DNA of 64,000 nt from Fusibacter sp963666805 (GTDB lineage: Bacteria; Bacillota; Clostridia; Peptostreptococcales; Acidaminobacteraceae): positions 186,001 through 250,000 of the forward strand of contig CAXXWR010000004.1 of assembly GCA_963666805.2 (NCBI GenBank). The letters run 5' to 3'. Below are positions 50,568 to 59,174 of this stretch, piece by piece. Position numbers and translations under genes: made by a program. The notes below the pieces were generated by a model. That model was not told the DNA's origin, did not search any database, and saw only the letters and a list, made by a program, of their open reading frames with translations. Position 1 is the stretch's first letter. Every line of letters begins with the position of its first letter.

Positions 50568-51608
50568 CTATTGTTTGTCTGAAAAATATTTTAAATAGTC
50601 ATTGTTGCTATCGATGTAGAGCACAGTGTCTTCATCAATTGTATTTTCGTAAGATTTCATTGTTCTCCAGAACTCATAGAAATCTGGATCGACACTGAAA
50701 CCATTTGCATAGATTTCGAGAGCTTTGGCATCGGCTTCACCTCTAACTCTTTCAGATTCTTCAATAGCGGATGCTTTGATTTCTGCAACTTCTCTGTCTG
50801 TATCTGCGACTGTATTTTGATAGATTTCTTGACCTTCAGAACGTGCTTGCTGAGCAATAGCTTCTCTTTCAGCAATCATTTTCTTATAAGTTGAATCAAT
50901 GTTTGAAGCAGGTAAGATAGTACGATAAATTTCTATATCCTTTAAAGCGATTCCTTGAGTTGCGAGGTTAGTGTTAAGTTGCCCAATCGCATCATTAAGA
51001 ACATTGTTTAAAGCCTCTTTGTCTGTTAAGAATTGTTGATTAGACAAACTATTGATTTTTTCAATAACAGCTGCATAGGCAACTTCATCAATTTTAGAAT
51101 TGGCTTTTGTGATTGTGCCTAAAGAAGTTTTGAATAAACCTGGATGCGTAATTTCCCATTGGGCAAACATGTTAATTTGGTATTTAATTTTATCTTTGGT
51201 ATTAATTTGTGCAGGGTTTGAAACATAGGTAAGCAACTTGCTTGTTTGTGTTTCAACCGTTGTAATAAATGGCTTTTTAAAGTGTAGGCCCTTATTGGTA
51301 ATGATTTTTACATCTTTAAATCTTGGATCAAGATCATTTTGTTCTTGAGCCAAAGTATTGGTTTTGTCTACGATAATAGCTTTAATTTCTCCAAATTCTC
51401 TTACTGTTGCAATTTGATCTTCTCTTACAATATAAAACGAGTTGCTAAGAATGACTAAGGCAACAATTAATAGAATGAATAGACCAAGAAATTTCATACT
51501 TTTCTTAGCGGTTTGTTTAGCATCTTGATAACCATCAGAGAAACGGTTATTTTTAGGTGCTTCTTGTTGCGAAGATTCTTGTCGATTTGTCCCTTGATTG
51601 ATGTTCAT
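50568..51608 (-). CDS. hflC: SPFH/Band 7 protease modulator HflC
   Basis: 346 residues on the minus strand. One N-terminal transmembrane helix (about 35-55) after a Gln/Asn-rich tail is followed by an SPFH/Band 7 domain beginning FYIVREDQIATVREFGEI. The late region has ERVRGEADAKALEIY and EFWRTMKSYE, typical of HflC. With HflK it forms a large membrane cage that regulates the FtsH protease. GGAGG lies 6 bases before the start at 51608, inside the 3' end of hflK. Confidence 0.93.
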   Translation of the reverse strand: MNINQGTNRQESSQQEAPKNNRFSDGYQDAKQTAKKSMKFLGLFILLIVALVILSNSFYIVREDQIATVREFGEIKAIIVDKTNTLAQEQNDLDPRFKDVKIITNKGLHFKKPFITTVETQTSKLLTYVSNPAQINTKDKIKYQINMFAQWEITHPGLFKTSLGTITKANSKIDEVAYAAVIEKINSLSNQQFLTDKEALNNVLNDAIGQLNTNLATQGIALKDIEIYRTILPASNIDSTYKKMIAEREAIAQQARSEGQEIYQNTVADTDREVAEIKASAIEESERVRGEADAKALEIYANGFSVDPDFYEFWRTMKSYENTIDEDTVLYIDSNNDYLKYFSDKQ

Positions 51609-51609
51609 T

Positions 51610-52626
51610 CTATTCACCTCCTTCAGTTGATGCAGCATCAGTTGCTGTACTAGATGAACTTGATGTACTGCTTGAACTGTTGTTTGAAGATTGAGTTAAG
51701 CTTGGATTAAGCGGTAAGAATTTTAAAACATCATTATCGCCATCCATATCAAGAATATATTTTTCATTGACATTGTTTAATACTTTTTCCATTGTTTCAA
51801 TATAGAGTCTTGTTTTGGTAATATCTTTTGAAACTTTGTATTTTTCATAAACTTGACTAAAGTTTTCAACATCACCTTTGGATTGTGCAATTTTTTCTGC
51901 TTTGTAAGCTTCAGCTTCTTGAATCAACTGATAAGCATCAGCACGTGCTTTAGGTAACATTTCATTAGAATATTTTTCGGCTTTACTCTTATAAGATTCT
52001 TTTTCGTTGTTGGCGATATTAACATCGTCATAAGCATATTGAACATCTTCTGGTAAGAGTACATCTGTTAATTTAACTTCTGTAATTTTAATACCGAGGT
52101 CATAGTTGTTAAGTTTATCAGATAGATCAGGTAATATTTCACGTGCGATACTATCTTTATTAATTAAGGCACTATCAAGATCTTGATTTTGAATATTACG
52201 TCTTAGAACACTCTCAAATGCTAATCGAATAGTACCTTCTTGGTCATCAACATTATATAAGTATGCGGCAGGGTCAGTAATTTTATACTGAATAATAGCC
52301 CCGATGTTAACAAGATAAGACCCCTTAGTTAAGACAATACCTTCTGAGTCAACGTCCTCATAAGTTGCATAATCAGTTGTTGTGGGTTCAGATTTAGGTC
52401 TATAGCCATACTGCAATGAGACTACTTCATTTGTATTAAAAACAGTAACATGGTCGACAAAAGGTAGTTTAAAGTGAAGCCCTGCTTGAGATTCTACAGT
52501 ATACAGCTGTCCAAAACGTTCTATAACAGCTTCTTCTGCATTATCTAACATATAATAACTACCATATAGGGTAGCTATGACAACGATCACAATCGGAACG
52601 ATAATGATCCACTTGGCATATTTCAT
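51610..52626 (-). CDS. hflK: SPFH/Band 7 protease modulator HflK
   Basis: 338 residues on the minus strand. A short N-terminal membrane helix (about 5-25) precedes an SPFH domain with EEAVIERFGQLY and QAGLHFKLPFVDHV. A coiled region with ADAYQLIQEAEAYKAEKIA follows, and a Ser/Thr-rich tail ends the protein. It is the partner of HflC. The start at 52626 is preceded by AAGGAGG. FtsH itself is not encoded in this window. Confidence 0.93.
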   Translation of the reverse strand: MKYAKWIIIVPIVIVVIATLYGSYYMLDNAEEAVIERFGQLYTVESQAGLHFKLPFVDHVTVFNTNEVVSLQYGYRPKSEPTTTDYATYEDVDSEGIVLTKGSYLVNIGAIIQYKITDPAAYLYNVDDQEGTIRLAFESVLRRNIQNQDLDSALINKDSIAREILPDLSDKLNNYDLGIKITEVKLTDVLLPEDVQYAYDDVNIANNEKESYKSKAEKYSNEMLPKARADAYQLIQEAEAYKAEKIAQSKGDVENFSQVYEKYKVSKDITKTRLYIETMEKVLNNVNEKYILDMDGDNDVLKFLPLNPSLTQSSNNSSSSTSSSSSTATDAASTEGGE

Positions 52627-52685
52627 ATGATTTCCTCCTTAGAATTGTGTTTGTTTACTCTATCATCATAATATTTTTAAGTGTA

Positions 52686-52754
52686 AATTACAATTAATAA
52701 ATCCTTAAAATCAGATTGTAATTGATAATATTGCCCTTAAAAAAGTATTATCAA
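52686..52754. repeat. Two overlapping inverted repeats in the hflK-yihY divergent region
   Basis: AATTACAAT (52686-52694) with ATTGTAATT (52715-52723), and TTGATAATA (52722-52730) with TATTATCAA (52746-52754), are perfect 9-bp dyads lying end to end between divergent genes. They may be regulator sites, though the A/T richness makes chance possible. Confidence 0.35.
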
Positions 52755-52860
52755 TTTCTTAAATCCATTGCTTTGGATGATAATGAATTGTTTTAATCTT
52801 CATTAAGATGCTATAATAAAGTGAATAAGTCAATTTAAAATATTTTTTTGGGGAGTAAAT

Positions 52861-53697
52861 ATGACGAGAGTTACCAAGGAGAAGACACTTTTTTATTTAG
52901 AAATGGTTCAAAAACGATATTCAGAACATCATATTACTGCTTTTTGTGCTCAAATGGCGTATTTTTTTGTTTTGTCCATTTTTCCTTTGATTATCTTCAT
53001 TTTTACAATCATTTCAAAATTAAATTTAGATTATACAGAGGCACTCGTTGCTCTTCAACGTTTTTTACCAGTTGATGTCAGTCAAATTATCAGTGAATTT
53101 ATAGAAAAATCGATTCATGTAGAAGGGAGTGCAATCATTTCCATTTCAGGGATTTTTGTTCTGTACTCTGCATCGCGAGCCGTTAATGCCTTGCAAAGAG
53201 CGGTCAATGCTGCCTATGAAGTTCAAGAAACGCGGAATTTTTTCACGATTAAATTGCTCGGCATGTATTATACGATTTTATTTACCATTTTAATTGTATT
53301 AACGCTTGCAATACCAGAACTTGCAACGCGAATGTTTCATTTTTTAAATACTTTTTTAAATATAGATATTAGTCCAGACTATATTCAATTATTTAGCCTA
53401 TTTAGAACCATTATTTTGATTGCCCTATATGTTTTGGTATTCAGTTCTGTCTATGTGTATCTACCAAGTAAGAAGATTAGATTTAAAGAAGGCATTCCAG
53501 GTGCTATTTTTTCGGTCATAGGGACATTTTTTGCCAATGTCATTTTTTCTAATTTTGTTGTAAGATCGACGAACTATTCAATTATATATGGGTCACTTTC
53601 AGTGATTATTGCCTTCATGGTTTGGTTATATATATTAGGAATGATTATTATGATAGGTGCAGAAATTAATGCGGCAACTTTATTACTTAAAGAGTAG
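52861..53697 (+). CDS. YihY/virulence factor BrkB family membrane protein
   Basis: 278 residues with about six hydrophobic helices. The pattern FCAQMAYFFVLSIFPLIIFI at the N-terminus, YSASRAVNALQRAVNAAY in the middle and WLYILGMIIMIGAEINA at the end are those of the YihY/BrkB family. The family was once annotated as RNase BN; its role is unclear. GGGGAG precedes ATG 52861. A possible promoter, TTGTTT and TATAAT, lies near 52790-52820. It precedes the efflux operon by 8 bases. Confidence 0.9.
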   Translation: MTRVTKEKTLFYLEMVQKRYSEHHITAFCAQMAYFFVLSIFPLIIFIFTIISKLNLDYTEALVALQRFLPVDVSQIISEFIEKSIHVEGSAIISISGIFVLYSASRAVNALQRAVNAAYEVQETRNFFTIKLLGMYYTILFTILIVLTLAIPELATRMFHFLNTFLNIDISPDYIQLFSLFRTIILIALYVLVFSSVYVYLPSKKIRFKEGIPGAIFSVIGTFFANVIFSNFVVRSTNYSIIYGSLSVIIAFMVWLYILGMIIMIGAEINAATLLLKE

Positions 53698-53705
53698 GTG
53701 AAGAC

Positions 53706-54410
53706 ATGAAAACAATACTAACAGCTAGGCAATTATCTAAGCATTATCAAATGGGAGAAGTGACTGTTAAGGCTCTCAATCAAGTTGATTTTGATATTTT
53801 TGAAGGGGAATTTGTGGTTGTATTGGGGCCGAGTGGTAGCGGTAAAAGTACAATGCTGAATATGATTGGTGGAATGGATAGTGTGACCAGTGGCGAAATG
53901 TACTACAAAGAGATGCCGCTTCACCGAGCAACGGATAAAGACTTAACTGCCTATAGGCGTCATGCTATTGGTTTCGTTTTTCAATTTTACAATCTAATTC
54001 CCAACCTTACAGCTTATGAAAATGTCGCTCTTTCAGTTGAATTGTCTAAAAACCCCATGTCTATAGAAACGGTTATGAAGGAAGTAGACTTAAGTGATAG
54101 AGGGGACCATTTTCCCTCTCAATTAAGTGGTGGACAACAGCAAAGAGTTGCGATTGCCCGTGCAGTTTGTAAAAATCCGGATATTCTTTTATGTGATGAA
54201 CCGACAGGTGCCCTTGACTTCACAACGGGCTTACAGGTGCTCCAATTACTTAAAAAATTTAACCAAGTTTACCATAAAACGGTTGTCATTATTACTCATA
54301 ATGCAGGCATTGGTAAAATTGCCGATCGTGTTTTTCATATTAAGGATGGAGCAATAGAAACAATACAAGTGAATGAATCACCGCTATCACCAGAGGAGGT
54401 GACGTGGTGA
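53706..54410 (+). CDS. ABC transporter ATP-binding protein (MacB/LolD-like)
   Basis: 234 residues. Walker A GPSGSGKSTMLN, Q-loop FVFQFYNLIPNLTAYENV, signature LSGGQQQRVAIARAV and Walker B ILLCDEPTGALD are complete. This LolD/MacB-type ATPase pairs with FtsX-fold permeases. GTGA at its stop overlaps the permease start, and an adaptor gene follows, so the three genes encode one efflux complex. Confidence 0.94.
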   Translation: MKTILTARQLSKHYQMGEVTVKALNQVDFDIFEGEFVVVLGPSGSGKSTMLNMIGGMDSVTSGEMYYKEMPLHRATDKDLTAYRRHAIGFVFQFYNLIPNLTAYENVALSVELSKNPMSIETVMKEVDLSDRGDHFPSQLSGGQQQRVAIARAVCKNPDILLCDEPTGALDFTTGLQVLQLLKKFNQVYHKTVVIITHNAGIGKIADRVFHIKDGAIETIQVNESPLSPEEVTW

Positions 54411-56773
54411 TTTTACTTAAAAAAATGCTAAGAGATATGCTTGATAATAAATTAGCTTATCTGGCATGTATCATTGTCATGGCACTGGGATTAATGGTTT
54501 TCAGTTCTATGAATACATTGACGAATAATCTCAATGAAGCCAAAGATCATTTTTATGACAATTATCACATGGCAGATGTTTTTATTTCTGTAAGATCCAT
54601 GTCCGAGAATCGTGTAAAAGATTTGGAGACCATAGAAGGAATAGAACGTGCTCAAGGGCGTTTGAAAGTAGATGTGACGGTTTTAAATGATAAAAGCACG
54701 GATAAAAAAATCACAATGCGTTTAAATACCTATGATGTGAGTCAATCCTATCATCTTAATGATGTGTATATTGCGAGAGGATATACCTTTAAAGCAACAG
54801 ATTATGCAATCTGGCTTGATGAAGATTACCTAGAAGCTCATCACTTGAAAGTAGGTGATTTGATTCAATTGAGAATTAACGGAAGACGGGTTAGTTTTTC
54901 AGTAGCAGGAGGGGTAAGAAGCCCAGAATATGTCTATGCGACACAAAATGCGTTTGATCTTTTTCCTTCACCAGAGACATTTGGGATTGGCTATGTTTCT
55001 AAACAAGTACTCCAGACCCTAACTGCCAAAGAAAATCAAGTCACGGATATAAGTTTACAATTATCAGAAGGCACAGATTATGAAACAGTCAAACCTTTAA
55101 TTGAATCACAACTTGATGACTATGGTATTATTGCCATGAGTGACTTAGAGCATCAGACAAGTCATATGATTTTAAGTGAAGAACTTAAGGGCGTTGAGGG
55201 TGCGGCACAAAGTATCCCTTTTTTATTCTTAGGAATAGCATGCTTTATTCTCTATATCATGTTAAAACGTTTAACAGAAGCTCAAAGAGGGCAGATTGGG
55301 ATCTTAAAAGCACAGGGGTTTAGTAATTATCAAATTCTATGGCATTATATACTCTATGCTCTGATTATTGGCATCTTAAGTGCTTTATTGGGGGGGTTAC
55401 TTGGGCTTCAATTAACTCAAAGTTTAACCATACTCTATCAAGAATTTTTTTCTTTTCCGACACTTTCATCTACGCATTCTTATGATTATGTCTTATATGG
55501 CCTGATTTTATCAATTGTCTTTAGTGCTTTTGCAGGTTTTCAAGGCGGTAAGAAAATACTTCAATTAACACCTTCCATGGCAATGACACCAGAAGCTCCT
55601 GAAAAGGTCAGTCATTCTTGGCTTGAAAAATTTCCACGGCTATGGTCAGGTTTCAATATGCAGGGAAAGATGGCACTTAGAAATATCGCTAGAAGTAAAG
55701 GGAGAAGTATCTTTACAGTAGTTGGTCTTGTATTTGCCTTTAGTTTAATGGTGGTAACATGGTCTTATAATAGTATGGTCGACCGAATGATTTTTGATCA
55801 ATATAACAAGGTTCAACTGTATGATATGAAAGTAGTCTTTACAAGTCCCATTGAAGCCAATGAGGCTAAGCAAAATTTGCTTGCTATAGAGGGAACACAA
55901 GTTGTTGAATCTATTATGGAATGTCCAGCAACGTTGATGTTTCATGGTGAAGACAAAGGAACACTTATCATAGCAACAGAGGATAAAAGTTATCTATATA
56001 GAGTCATTGATGGACATCAGCGCAGGATATTTATTGAAGGAGAGGGGCTTTATCTTTCTGAAAATTTAGCCATGGCACTGCATGCTAAAGAAGGTGATAT
56101 CATCCGACTGGAGAGTCCCTATTTTAAAAATGATTATGAAAAAGTTCCCATCGTTAAAATTATGCCTCAATATATAGGGTCTAATGGTTATGTGTCTCAA
56201 TCACTTATGAACCAGTGGATTGGTGGACAACCGCTTGCAACGGGGGCTTTAATTCAAAGTGATCCTTTGACGACCAAGGACTTGGTAAAAACCTTAGAAG
56301 ATGCCCCAAAAGTAGGTAATGTAGAGTTAAAGGCACAAACACTTGAAAAATATACTGACGTACTTGCTTCCTATAGCTCCATGATTTATATTTTGGCACT
56401 GGTTTCTATTATAGTAGGGTTTGCGATTATTTATAATTCTAGTATTATATCCTTGTCAGAAAGGCAAAGAGAAATGGCTTCTATGAGAGTTTTAGGGATG
56501 AGCATCCATGAGGTGCTTGAGATTATTTCTGTTGAACAGTGGCTTTTAGCCATAGTGTCCATTGTATTAGGTATTCCAGTTACTATGTTGATGATGCAAG
56601 GTTTAAAATATTCATATACAAATGAGCTGTATTCAGTGCCTTCTAACATTGGTGCATCGGCTTTTATATTATCAGTATTTGGCACTTTATTATTTGTCTA
56701 TTTATCTCAAATTAATGTCAAAAGAAAATTGAGACAAATGGCAATTGTAGAAGTACTTAAAGAAAGAGAATAA
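54407..56773 (+). CDS. ABC transporter permease, FtsX/MacB fold
   Basis: 788 residues. An N-terminal helix and an extracytoplasmic domain (about 40-255) precede three helices (about 262-375). A second such unit follows, with an extracellular domain at about 455-655 and three helices near 665-775. This two-FtsX-domain layout is that of MacB-like or lipid-extracting permeases in Gram-positive bacteria. The start is GTG 54407, because GAGGAGG lies at suitable distance; GTG 54404 is too close. Confidence 0.9.
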   Translation: MILLKKMLRDMLDNKLAYLACIIVMALGLMVFSSMNTLTNNLNEAKDHFYDNYHMADVFISVRSMSENRVKDLETIEGIERAQGRLKVDVTVLNDKSTDKKITMRLNTYDVSQSYHLNDVYIARGYTFKATDYAIWLDEDYLEAHHLKVGDLIQLRINGRRVSFSVAGGVRSPEYVYATQNAFDLFPSPETFGIGYVSKQVLQTLTAKENQVTDISLQLSEGTDYETVKPLIESQLDDYGIIAMSDLEHQTSHMILSEELKGVEGAAQSIPFLFLGIACFILYIMLKRLTEAQRGQIGILKAQGFSNYQILWHYILYALIIGILSALLGGLLGLQLTQSLTILYQEFFSFPTLSSTHSYDYVLYGLILSIVFSAFAGFQGGKKILQLTPSMAMTPEAPEKVSHSWLEKFPRLWSGFNMQGKMALRNIARSKGRSIFTVVGLVFAFSLMVVTWSYNSMVDRMIFDQYNKVQLYDMKVVFTSPIEANEAKQNLLAIEGTQVVESIMECPATLMFHGEDKGTLIIATEDKSYLYRVIDGHQRRIFIEGEGLYLSENLAMALHAKEGDIIRLESPYFKNDYEKVPIVKIMPQYIGSNGYVSQSLMNQWIGGQPLATGALIQSDPLTTKDLVKTLEDAPKVGNVELKAQTLEKYTDVLASYSSMIYILALVSIIVGFAIIYNSSIISLSERQREMASMRVLGMSIHEVLEIISVEQWLLAIVSIVLGIPVTMLMMQGLKYSYTNELYSVPSNIGASAFILSVFGTLLFVYLSQINVKRKLRQMAIVEVLKERE

Positions 56774-56783
56774 GGGGGACATT

Positions 56784-58007
56784 ATGAAGCTAAAAATTAA
56801 ATTAGGTATTGTTTTTCTCGTCATAGTGGTTTCGGTAATTGCAGGGATTTATTATCTTCTAAAACCCTTAGAAGTGGAAACAGTTGTACTTGAAAGTCAA
56901 GATGTTTATCAATATGTTGAAGAATCGGGGCAAGTAGAAAGTCAAAACGCTGTAGTGGTTACAAGTTTATTGACACAAAAAGTGGATGCTATTTTTAAAG
57001 AAAATGGTGACTTTGTTAATAAAGGAGACTTGATATGCCGACTTAATACCGATGACCTTGAGTGGAAAAAACAACAGATTATGAGTTTGTTTGACGATGC
57101 AGAAGAAGCCAATGGCTTAAATCTCAATGCACTTAAAGCACAGATTTCAGATCAAAAGAAGTTAGTTTCACAATTAGATGATGTTTATACCGACCAGTTA
57201 GAATCACAGTCAAATGCGCAAACATTATGGGAATCGGGGGCCATATCACAAGAAAATTTAGATCAAGTGAATCTTATGTTAACAAAAGCTCAGACTGATT
57301 TATCAAGAGCTCGTGGCTCATTAACAACCCTCCAAAACAAATATCAGACTCTCCTTGATTCAGACCAGTATCTATCAGAACTTAATCAAGAGCTGGAATC
57401 TGTTAATTATCAAATCAGTCAGAGTGATATTAAATCGCCTGCAGAGGGGATGATTATTAATCAAGAGTTGAAAGTAGGGCAAATTGTCTCTCCTCAAGGT
57501 CCGATTGGACAAGTCATTAATCCTAATCAAATGACAATAGTAAGCCACGTTCTGGCAGAAGATTCTTATTTGATTGATCAGGACACAAACGTCAAAATTG
57601 AAATGAAGGTCAATGGAGAGAATGAAATTTTTGAAGGCAAAGTGATTGATGTGAGTCCATCGGCAGAGACTGAAATTTCGTCACTGGGAATTTCAGAGCA
57701 AAGGGTGGCTGTCAAAATTAAAAGTGATGTTATGGATGCCTTATTAAAACCAGGCTATAAGGTGAATATTAAGTTTGTTGCGGGCTATGTTCCAAGTGCG
57801 CTCGTGGTGCCTAAGACAGCCTTGTTTTATGATGGAGATCATGCTTATGTTTATGTATCTCAGCAAGGAAAGGCAGTTCAAACACAAGTTACTTTAGGTA
57901 TGGAAACGGATAATCAAATCGTTGTCACTCAAGGACTAGAGCAAGGACAAGCAGTTGTTATCAATGAAAATTTAGAAGGACTATCAGATGGCAAAAGAAT
58001 TCGTTAA
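56784..58007 (+). CDS. Efflux adaptor subunit (HlyD/MFP family)
   Basis: 407 residues with one N-terminal membrane helix (about 5-26). A lipoyl-like half (VEESGQVESQ...) and a coiled-coil hairpin (about 100-205) are followed by the second lipoyl half IKSPAEGMIINQELKVGQIV and a beta-barrel domain. It is the periplasmic-adaptor-type partner of the preceding ATPase and permease (MacA-like). AAGGGGGA precedes ATG 56784. No outer-membrane channel is needed in a Gram-positive cell. Confidence 0.92.
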   Translation: MKLKIKLGIVFLVIVVSVIAGIYYLLKPLEVETVVLESQDVYQYVEESGQVESQNAVVVTSLLTQKVDAIFKENGDFVNKGDLICRLNTDDLEWKKQQIMSLFDDAEEANGLNLNALKAQISDQKKLVSQLDDVYTDQLESQSNAQTLWESGAISQENLDQVNLMLTKAQTDLSRARGSLTTLQNKYQTLLDSDQYLSELNQELESVNYQISQSDIKSPAEGMIINQELKVGQIVSPQGPIGQVINPNQMTIVSHVLAEDSYLIDQDTNVKIEMKVNGENEIFEGKVIDVSPSAETEISSLGISEQRVAVKIKSDVMDALLKPGYKVNIKFVAGYVPSALVVPKTALFYDGDHAYVYVSQQGKAVQTQVTLGMETDNQIVVTQGLEQGQAVVINENLEGLSDGKRIR

Positions 58008-58030
58008 GGACGTCTAAAGACCTTAAAAAT

Positions 58031-58094
58031 AAAATCCTGTTTTTTGAACATCAGAAGGGGTATCCCAAAAGTGTTCAGAAAACAGGATTTTTTT
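58031..58094. terminator. Bidirectional terminator between the efflux operon and the small membrane gene
   Basis: AAAATCCTGTTTT and AAAACAGGATTTT pair, extended by TGAACA/TGTTCA with an unpaired base, around a GC-richer loop. Confidence 0.85.
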
Positions 58095-58120
58095 GTTGAA
58101 TTTCTTTATTTTACAGTATC

Positions 58121-58390
58121 TTAATGCCTACGCGTGGTCATTTGAGTAATTTTATAAGTACGATAAGCCAAAGCAAGTGTTAAGATGGCTACAATTAAAA
58201 TATTAACGGCACCATTCAACTGATAAGAAACCATAAGGGAAATGAAAATGAAATAAATCGTAAGTGACACGATAAAATGCATTATTTTTTCACCCTTAGA
58301 AATTTTAAAACCATTTTCTTTTTCTTTTTCATATTGTTCTTTAGCGAGTTTTTCTTTAATCGCTATCATATCGAATTTTTCTTTTGCCAT
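58121..58390 (-). CDS. Small two-helix membrane protein, unknown
   Basis: 89 residues on the minus strand. A charged N-terminus (AKEKFDMIAIKEKLAKEQYE), then two hydrophobic helices (about 36-56 and 58-76) and a basic tail. Not recognised. GGGGGG lies 8 bases before the start at 58390; an upstream in-frame ATG at 58456 overlaps the next gene and has no ribosome site. Confidence 0.6.
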   Translation of the reverse strand: MAKEKFDMIAIKEKLAKEQYEKEKENGFKISKGEKIMHFIVSLTIYFIFISLMVSYQLNGAVNILIVAILTLALAYRTYKITQMTTRRH

Positions 58391-58424
58391 TGTAATTTCC
58401 CCCCGTGGTCTTATTGTATCAAGC

Positions 58425-59039
58425 CTAGCCACGTAAATCAATAATACTCCCACCATAATCAGTTGAAGATTCCCGACTAATCAGCTGTAAATGAATCTTT
58501 GAAAGACGGTCAATGATGCCATACTGCGGGTTAAAGAGGCAGTCAAACTTCTCTGGCTGATCGCATAGAACTAAGTAGAATTTTCGTTTATTCAGATGCA
58601 TGGCATTGTGGTAATAATAAATACCTATAAATGAGAGTGCATCATGGTAATCGTGAATAATAGTTTCTATAAGAAAATGATAATGTGTACCATAGTTGAA
58701 GTCAAATTGACTAGCTTGATGTAACAAACGATTCATGGCTTTAATCATTGATTTGGCGCCTGAAATAACCTCTGTTTTATGATTCTTAAAATATTTTTTT
58801 TGTTCATTTTCTTCACTAGAGTGACTTAATCTTACATAAGTGGAGAGTAGATGATGTGTTTGCTTGTAGAAGATATCAAGTATGATTTGGTCGTTATTGT
58901 TACTTTTATCAGGTGCATTATGTGCTTCACTTTTAGATTCAATTTGTCCAATTTGATCTGGTTTTCTAATTTGACTTAATTTATGAGTGCCCGTATTTCT
59001 ATAAGTAGATAAACGACTGATTTTTGTAATGTTTGTCAT
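58425..59039 (-). CDS. Protein of unknown function
   Basis: 204 residues on the minus strand. The first 60 residues are basic and polar (Thr, Asn, Lys); the rest is probably helical with many His, Tyr and Asn and no membrane segment. Not recognised. GGAGGG precedes the start at 59039. It is divergent from the giant gene at 59175 and followed 34 bases later by the small membrane gene, with which it may form an operon. Confidence 0.6.
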   Translation of the reverse strand: MTNITKISRLSTYRNTGTHKLSQIRKPDQIGQIESKSEAHNAPDKSNNNDQIILDIFYKQTHHLLSTYVRLSHSSEENEQKKYFKNHKTEVISGAKSMIKAMNRLLHQASQFDFNYGTHYHFLIETIIHDYHDALSFIGIYYYHNAMHLNKRKFYLVLCDQPEKFDCLFNPQYGIIDRLSKIHLQLISRESSTDYGGSIIDLRG

Positions 59040-59102
59040 AATAAACCCTCCTCTCTATAAAGATTATCGGCAAAATATGGCGAAATGTTTAAATGGTATA
59101 AA

Positions 59103-59130
59103 TTGAAAATTACAGTGGGATGTGTGATAA
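59103..59130 (+). promoter_or_regulatory. Tentative promoter of the giant gene
   Basis: TTGAAA (59103-59108) and TGATAA (59125-59130) are 16 bases apart. The -10 match is weak, and the call rests mainly on position between the divergent genes. Confidence 0.3.
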
Positions 59131-59174
59131 TGAAAGAAGAGATGAATTGAATTTCTAATGCATATGGGGGGCTT

